64,000 bases of DNA from Artocarpus heterophyllus (Eukaryota; Streptophyta; Magnoliopsida; Rosales; Moraceae): NCBI GenBank assembly GCA_025403435.1, contig JAJQZP010000041.1:218532-282531 (forward strand), in the 5' to 3' direction. The notes under the pieces were generated by a model, which was not told the origin of the DNA, did not search any database, and saw only the letters and a list, made by a program, of their open reading frames with translations. Below are positions 61,044 through 64,000 of this stretch, one piece after another. A program made the translations under genes and the position numbers. Within the stretch, counting starts at the first letter, position 1. Each line of letters begins with the position of its first letter.

Positions 61044-63088
61044 TGTTAGACATGTATGCCCTAAGGAGTAAATATGTTATACGTTTTTGGAGACATTTTT
61101 ATATAAATAAAGAATTTATTCATATATAACAAATCTTGTCCTCTTTACGTTCATATATGTTGAATGTATGATAAGCAAACAGTAGTCTGAGACTCTCAGT
61201 CTAAACCTTTAAGAATTGGGCATATGATGGACTGATTATGTGGAAGACATGATTCTTAAGATGACGGTCTAAAACATAAGATCCACAATCGAGGGAATAA
61301 AGTTGGGCGCTTTATTCATGTAAAGATTGTTATGTTGTCTATATCCCTTTTGGGAGATGGTTTGTCTTGACCATAGGAGTTGGACTCCGTGAATAGAAAC
61401 ATTGGCGCGTTGTCATAGGTGACGATGTGTTGGATCGGGACATAAAGTGAATTGATTTGGATTAATAATTCTGTCTTGGCAAATCGATTCACTTTAGACA
61501 ATCATTTATATTGTATCTTAATCCTGAGATGAATAGTGGGCCCGTTGTCTCGACTTGTGTCTTTTGATGTGCCAAAGGGTGACACCTACATCTCAATAGT
61601 GGTATGCATGCTGGTACGATGGAGGCACGACTCTTGATAGCGTAGACTTGTTATTCATAGATATGGAATCCATAGCTCCTCTTTAGGAGTAATGATATCC
61701 TCTTATATGCGTTGTCCTGTAATTGGAAAACTGGAGCGCTCAACCATTTGGATGCATAGGTGTAACCGAATGGTATACTATCTTTGGATAGTAAGTTTTC
61801 TGATGGTGAGATAATGGAACGTAAGATAAAAATAATCGGGAAGGTAAGACAAAACTTGTCCTTAAGGCGATTATGGATTATCATATGGGGATACGATACA
61901 CTTTGATATGCATGGAGACTTAGCTATATGAGCTTCGTTATTCTATAAAGTTTGAGAGTGCAACTCCAAGCTTTTAGTGGAGTAGCGTTGGAGTTGATAA
62001 TTGTGAAATGTATATCTGGGATATTGGGTTTCATAATTATCACGTGCTTGAACTTTATAGGTCCATTTTGGTCCCTTTGCTAGCTCACAAAATCCTGTAA
62101 CGACATAGTGTGCTTTTCCAATAAATGGTGACTTATGTCGGATTTATCAGATTGGTTTAAAATTTGTAAGAATCAAATAATTCATGTCTGTTTATCGGTT
62201 GAATTAATTTTGTAATAAAATTAATTTAAGATAAACTTGTTGAATTATTGGGATCGGACAATTCTTGTCTGTTTATCAATTGATTTAATTTTGGATAAAT
62301 TAGATCAAGATAAACTTGTAGAATTATTGTGAATTGATTTATTTTCTCAGAGATTATCTTGATAAAGTTTGTTTTGATCAGTTAACTTTCTATTTGGTTA
62401 TTTGAATCAAAACTGAGACTTTATCTTATAGAATCTCGGGTGGAAAATAAAACATTCGCGGAGATATTAACGCAGGAGTTCGGCCTACCGAATGACTTGT
62501 TCGGACTGCCGATGGGGCTTGTTTGGCCTGCCGAACAGGCTGTTCGGTGTGCCGATCAACGAGCGATAAGATTACGCGTTTTCACGTGGATCTTATCAGA
62601 TATTGATCCAAACTTGATTCTGTTTCAAATTTTTGAGACCTAATCTGATAAGGACAAACCCCAGGACCAATAGGTATAAAAAGGGAGTGAGTCTCATGAT
62701 TTACTCAGAGATCAATATTGAGAGATTAAGGGTGATACTCTTCTAGTGAGCATCTGAAAACTCCCTGAGAACTTTTGTTCACAAATCACAAACACTAGCT
62801 TTAGGTTCTCTCAATTGGTTGGAAGGACAGTCACCGGTGGAAGAGCTGTAAGTGTGAGACCACACTCACTCCGGTTGTGGATAAAGAATAGCAAAGAAGA
62901 CCAGTTGGTTGAGGCTCTTCTGGAACGTTACTTCTCTACACAGGTTGCAGAGATTCTTTGGAACATAAGGTTAGTAAGATCTAATTAATTTACACATATG
63001 GCATGTCAAACTTGTTTTTTGAAACAATACTCTGATGTTAAAATTTTAAAAATTCCGCTGTGTTCACCTCTCACACATTTTTCCAATA
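61044..63088 (+). repeat. 3' LTR of copia B (2045 bp)
   Basis: It starts TGTTAGACATG after the polypurine tract and ends CCAATA. The TATA box is at 62675-62684 and the motif cluster at about 62479-62557 (TTCGGCCTACCGAA, TTTGGCCTGCCGAA, TTCGGTGTGCCGAT). It is better preserved in the motif region than the 5' LTR. Confidence 0.9.
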
Positions 63089-63480
63089 GTAGGACCCATC
63101 ATTCCCGACCCCTTTAGACTGCATGTCCTCATTTCCACTCCATCGTTAACCCACACGAGCGGTAGGGAACCTTTGTACATGCACCCACCGACTAGCAGAG
63201 GTTCGGCTCTGATACCATTATGGTAAGAACCCACCTAACTCCACCCCAAAAGCTAGCTCGTGGGGGGAGGATTGTGAACCCATATATATAACACCCAAGA
63301 CCAACCTCTCTAACCGATGTGGGACACATCATTCCCGACCCCTTCAGACTGCACGTCCACGTGCCAACTCCGTCGTTAACCCACACGAGCAGCAGGGACC
63401 CTTTGTACAAGCCCCCAATGACTAGCAGAGGTTCGGCTCTGATACCATATGATATGAGCCCACCTAACTCCACCCCAAAA
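63089..63480 (-). repeat. TRIM-derived tandem array, segment 4 (~1.7 units)
   Basis: The array resumes in register after copia B and stops inside an LTR (ctccaccccaaaa), where the next element begins in the opposite orientation. If CAAAA (63476-63480) is its target duplication, the array should go on as gctagctcg beyond that element. Confidence 0.88.
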
Positions 63481-63591
63481 TGATGTGTCCCACATCGGTT
63501 AGAGAGGATGGTCTTGGGTGTTTTATATATGGGTTCACAATCCTCCGCTCATGAGCTAGCTTTTGGGGTGGAGTTAGGTGGGTTCATATCA
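63481..63591 (+). repeat. TRIM-type LTR (111 bp) heading the chimeric element
   Basis: It has the same length and ends as the LTR part of the array unit, with TTTTATATATGGG as the TATA-like box, and is inverted relative to the array. It proves the LTR can exist as a unit outside the tandem context. Confidence 0.88.
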
Positions 63592-64000
63592 TTTGGTAAT
63601 CAGAGCGAGGTTCTAATCAGGTTTTGCTTATCCGTTCTCTTAGTTTATGTTTGTTTTAGTTATTCGTAAGTTTTTGATTTCCATTATCAAAGTCGGTTAA
63701 AAAAAAAAAAAAAAGATCCGAAAAGAAAAGAAAGAAAGAAAAGAAACGAAAAGAAAAAAAAAAGGCATAGAGGAATCCAAAATTGAATTCCCTGCATAGA
63801 CCAAAAAAATTTTTGCTGAAATTTTGTTCCTTTTGGGTGTGATTCTGAAAAGCCTAAATTCTTTGTTCCTGTTATAGTCTTGTCTCTTTGGTAATCTATT
63901 TGCGAATTGTCAAGGAAATTTCGATATTGATTTGACTAGTTTTATAGGAACTGAGTGAGAATTAACGAGTGGAAAAAGGCATAGAGGCGAGAGCATTAGA
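63481..64000 (+). mobile_element. 5' end of chimeric element: TRIM LTR joined to CRM-like leader (cut by window end)
   Basis: 63481-63591 is one full 111-bp TRIM LTR on the plus strand (TGATGTGTCCCACATCGG to GGTTCATATCA). The next base begins TTTGGTAATCAGAGCGAGG, the primer site and leader of the CRM-like family, and homology to 32527-32994 continues to the window end, apart from a shortened purine-rich stretch near 63700-63770. The switch is exactly at the LTR/primer-site boundary. Coding sequence would begin about 100 bases beyond the window. Confidence 0.88.

Larger units (their letters stand above)
53331..63088 (+). mobile_element. Ty1/copia retrotransposon B, full length but decayed
   Basis: It is the same family as copia A, on the plus strand: 5' LTR 53331-55372, mutated primer site, 1.7-kb leader, gag-pol, polypurine tract (61031-61043), 3' LTR 61044-63088. 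The LTR ends are slightly mutated (TCTTAGACATG at 53331; ...CCAATA at 63088), the LTRs differ at many positions and pol has many stops, so it is older than copia A. Confidence 0.93.

Overview
The window is plant nuclear heterochromatin built entirely of retroelements. I see no cellular gene, tRNA, rRNA or CRISPR. The plant assignment rests on the Ty3/gypsy chromovirus and Ty1/copia families (Tekay/Del-like with chromodomain, CRM-like, Angela/Tork-like), their initiator-Met-tRNA primer sites and long AT-rich LTRs. A dicot is likely, but I cannot name the species.

The substrate is a tandem array of a ~229-bp unit in four segments (5696-13093, 22671-31725, 49200-53330, 63089-63480; about 21 kb, ~91 units). 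Read on the minus strand, each unit has the anatomy of a terminal-repeat retrotransposon in miniature (TRIM): a 111-bp LTR (TGATGTGTCCCACATCGG... to ...GTTCATATCA), a primer-binding site complementary to initiator Met tRNA, ~118 bp of non-coding interior, and a polypurine tract that abuts the next LTR. The array therefore looks like a satellite made of LTR-interior-LTR-interior repeats.

Later elements split this array. (1) 1-5695: the 3' part of a decayed Tekay-like gypsy element (+), ending in a 2.49-kb LTR. (2) 13094-22670: a full-length copia element A (-), TSD TTTGA. (3) 31726-49199: a CRM-like chromovirus (+), TSD GTGGG, 801-bp LTRs, pol running into the 3' LTR. Its 3' LTR is itself split by (4) 38321-49019: a nearly pristine Tekay-like gypsy element (-), TSD CACAC, 2.91-kb LTRs with only a handful of differences and an intact 1543-codon gag-pol. 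(5) 53331-63088: a decayed second copy B of the copia family (+), TSD GTGGG/GTAGG. (6) 63481-64000: start of an element that joins a TRIM LTR exactly to the primer site and leader of the CRM-like family. It runs off the window.

The most interesting signals are: the TRIM-derived satellite; the match of LTR ends, PPT and PBS between the TRIM and the CRM-like element, plus the chimera at 63481, which suggest a parasite/helper pair that recombines; and clusters of a GC-rich near-palindrome (TCGGCAGGCCGA and variants) in both the gypsy and the copia families, which are not related in their coding regions. The copia leader also has strong conserved stem-loops.
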